A model generated the notes under the pieces. The model did no database searches, had not been told where the DNA came from, and was given only the letters and a program-made list of their open reading frames with translations. A stretch of 13,252 nt of DNA, taken from Bdellovibrio sp. (lineage in GTDB: Bacteria > Bdellovibrionota > Bdellovibrionia > Bdellovibrionales > Bdellovibrionaceae). The first letter of the stretch is position 1. Each line of letters begins with the position of its first letter. The DNA is taken from assembly GCA_019104905.1 (NCBI GenBank), contig JAHRXB010000191.1:1-13252 (forward strand). The letters run 5' to 3'. The translations under genes and the position numbers were made by a program. Positions 12,430-13,252 of this stretch are shown here, in pieces.

Positions 12430-12957
12430 ATGATCATTTCGACATCACGCTTCGGCCAAGTTGAGCTGAAACAAGAAGATGTTCTGACTTTCCCTGAAGG
12501 TCTTTTGGGCTTTGCGGATTTACGTAAGTTTGCTCTTCTCGATGATCCAAATGATGAGATCTTTGCTTGGTTGCAAAGCTGCGAAGCCCCTCAAATTGCC
12601 TTCCCTGTTCTTGAGCCAGAGCTTTTTGCTCCTCAGTACAAAGCGACTTTAACTAAAGGTGACCTAGAGGCCTTGAAGCTGACAGCGCAAGACAAAGCTC
12701 GCTATTTCTCTATCGTGACTATTCCTGATGATCCAACTCAAATGACGGCGAACCTAAAGGCTCCTGTTGTTGTGAATGTGGCAGAGAAAATGGCACGTCA
12801 GTGTGTTCTTCAGGACAATAACTTGGCTATTCGTGAGCCTATCTTCGCGAAGCTTCAGCAGCGTGTGGTTCAGAACCCATCTGTGGCGATTAAAAATCAA
12901 TCTTCAGGGATTGATGTTGCTACGAAGCTGACTGTCGTTAAGGATGCTGAGCTTTAA
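12430..12957 (+). CDS. fliW: FliW, flagellar assembly factor and CsrA antagonist
   Basis: FliW binds flagellin and CsrA in turn; when flagellin is secreted, free FliW inactivates CsrA and flagellin translation rises (known from Bacillus and Campylobacter). Family marks: TSRFGQVELKQEDVLTFPEGLLGFADLRKFALLDD (5-39), FAWLQSCEAPQIAFPVLEP (45-63), IVTIPDD (94-100), TANLKAPVVVNVAEKMARQCVL (104-125) and IREPIF (132-137). The 175 residues are somewhat longer than many FliW (about 150), with a polar tail after 145. The ribosome site GGAGGA (12421-12426) is close to the ATG. An out-of-frame ATG at 12426 lies between and could form a very short competing start. A perfect 20-base palindrome spans the stop codon. 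Confidence 0.96.
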   Translation: MIISTSRFGQVELKQEDVLTFPEGLLGFADLRKFALLDDPNDEIFAWLQSCEAPQIAFPVLEPELFAPQYKATLTKGDLEALKLTAQDKARYFSIVTIPDDPTQMTANLKAPVVVNVAEKMARQCVLQDNNLAIREPIFAKLQQRVVQNPSVAIKNQSSGIDVATKLTVVKDAEL

Positions 12958-12965
12958 AGCTCAGC
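12946..12965. terminator. Perfect palindrome over the fliW stop, possible bidirectional terminator
   Basis: GCTGAGCT and AGCTCAGC flank a TTAA loop, eight pairs, with the fliW TAA at 12955-12957 in the loop. The next gene, on the minus strand, ends at 12971, so a shared terminator between convergent genes makes sense. Neither side has a clean T-tract (CCCCTCTTAAT on the + side), so efficiency is uncertain. Confidence 0.4.
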
Positions 12966-12970
12966 CCCTC

Positions 12971-13252
12971 TTAATAAAAGACAAATCTTAATTGCACACC
13001 CACATAGGTAGAACTGATACCTTGCTGGTGTTCGTGTTGCTCGTTTCTTACGACCCAGTCCGCTTTAGCACTCTGAATGACCTGAGAGCCCAAGGCTTTA
13101 TTGATGGACGAAGAAAGAGCCCCCATAGGATTTAAAATCACCAAAGCCAACTTACCCAGGGCTTTACTTCCCATAAGTTTTCCTTGATTTGCGACGATTG
13201 AAAGCTCGGCTCGGTACATAAGTTCACCCAATAAAGAGCCAATGATGGGCGT
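12971..13252 (-). CDS. C-terminal part of an unidentified protein (5' end outside window)
   Basis: The minus-strand frame is open from the right edge to a TAA at 12973-12971, giving 93 residues. A TTG at 13231 is in frame but interior. The sequence runs TPIIGSLLGELMYRAELSI, then LGKLALVILNPMGALSSSINKALG, and ends in alternating hydrophobic residues with a terminal aromatic (STYVGVQLRFVFY), which is typical of the last strand of an outer-membrane beta-barrel. The ALGEWLYR/NPxG style hints at DUF3943-type proteins, but this is only an impression. It converges on fliW and is probably unrelated to motility. Confidence 0.55.
   Translation of the reverse strand, partial: TPIIGSLLGELMYRAELSIVANQGKLMGSKALGKLALVILNPMGALSSSINKALGSQVIQSAKADWVVRNEQHEHQQGISSTYVGVQLRFVFY

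Noticed and set aside
1..13252. CRISPR array, tRNA, rRNA, transposase or phage genes
   Set aside because: No regularly spaced repeats, no tRNA-like cloverleaf and no transposase or integrase motifs seen on either strand.

Overview
The window is a flagellar gene block from a Gram-negative bacterium. P-ring and L-ring genes (flgI, flgH, flgA) show an outer membrane. The set flgF-flgG-flgA-flgH-flgI, flgJ-like, flgM-flgN-flgK-flgL, csrA-fliW, with a transglycosylase and an aspartokinase next to it and roughly half GC content, fits Bdellovibrio or a close relative (Bdellovibrionota). That assignment is inference from gene content and protein style, not from a search.

Layout. Positions 2-376 hold the 3' end of a glycine-rich protein. 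A minus-strand pair follows: an MltD-like lytic transglycosylase (1563-2516) coupled by an ATGA overlap to aspartokinase (379-1566). Divergent from it, behind a textbook sigma-54 element (2697-2712), runs a tight operon flgF, flgG, flgA, flgH, flgI (2739-7075): proximal rod, distal rod, P-ring chaperone, L-ring, P-ring. A 517-base stretch without a convincing protein gene follows (7076-7592). Its first half has several GGA-loop stem-loops and a T-tract, as in CsrB/RsmZ-type CsrA-sequestering RNAs. Its second half is a long, nearly perfect inverted repeat. Then come a rod-binding FlgJ-like protein with a degenerate LytM/M23 tail instead of a muramidase (7593-8339), flgM, flgN, flgK and flgL (8419-11960). 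csrA follows behind a sigma-28-like promoter, and then fliW. The right edge holds the 3' end of an unidentified minus-strand gene.

How it fits together. FlgF/G/A/H/I/J build the rod and the rings that cross the envelope. FlgN escorts the hook-filament junction proteins FlgK and FlgL. FlgM holds sigma-28 until the hook is complete. CsrA and its protein antagonist FliW act on late flagellar mRNAs. The sequence suggests that csrA is itself a sigma-28 gene and that a possible CsrA-binding RNA lies within the flagellar cluster, so CsrA could be controlled by FlgM export, by FliW and by an RNA sponge. The RNA candidate is the most interesting item here and is unproven.
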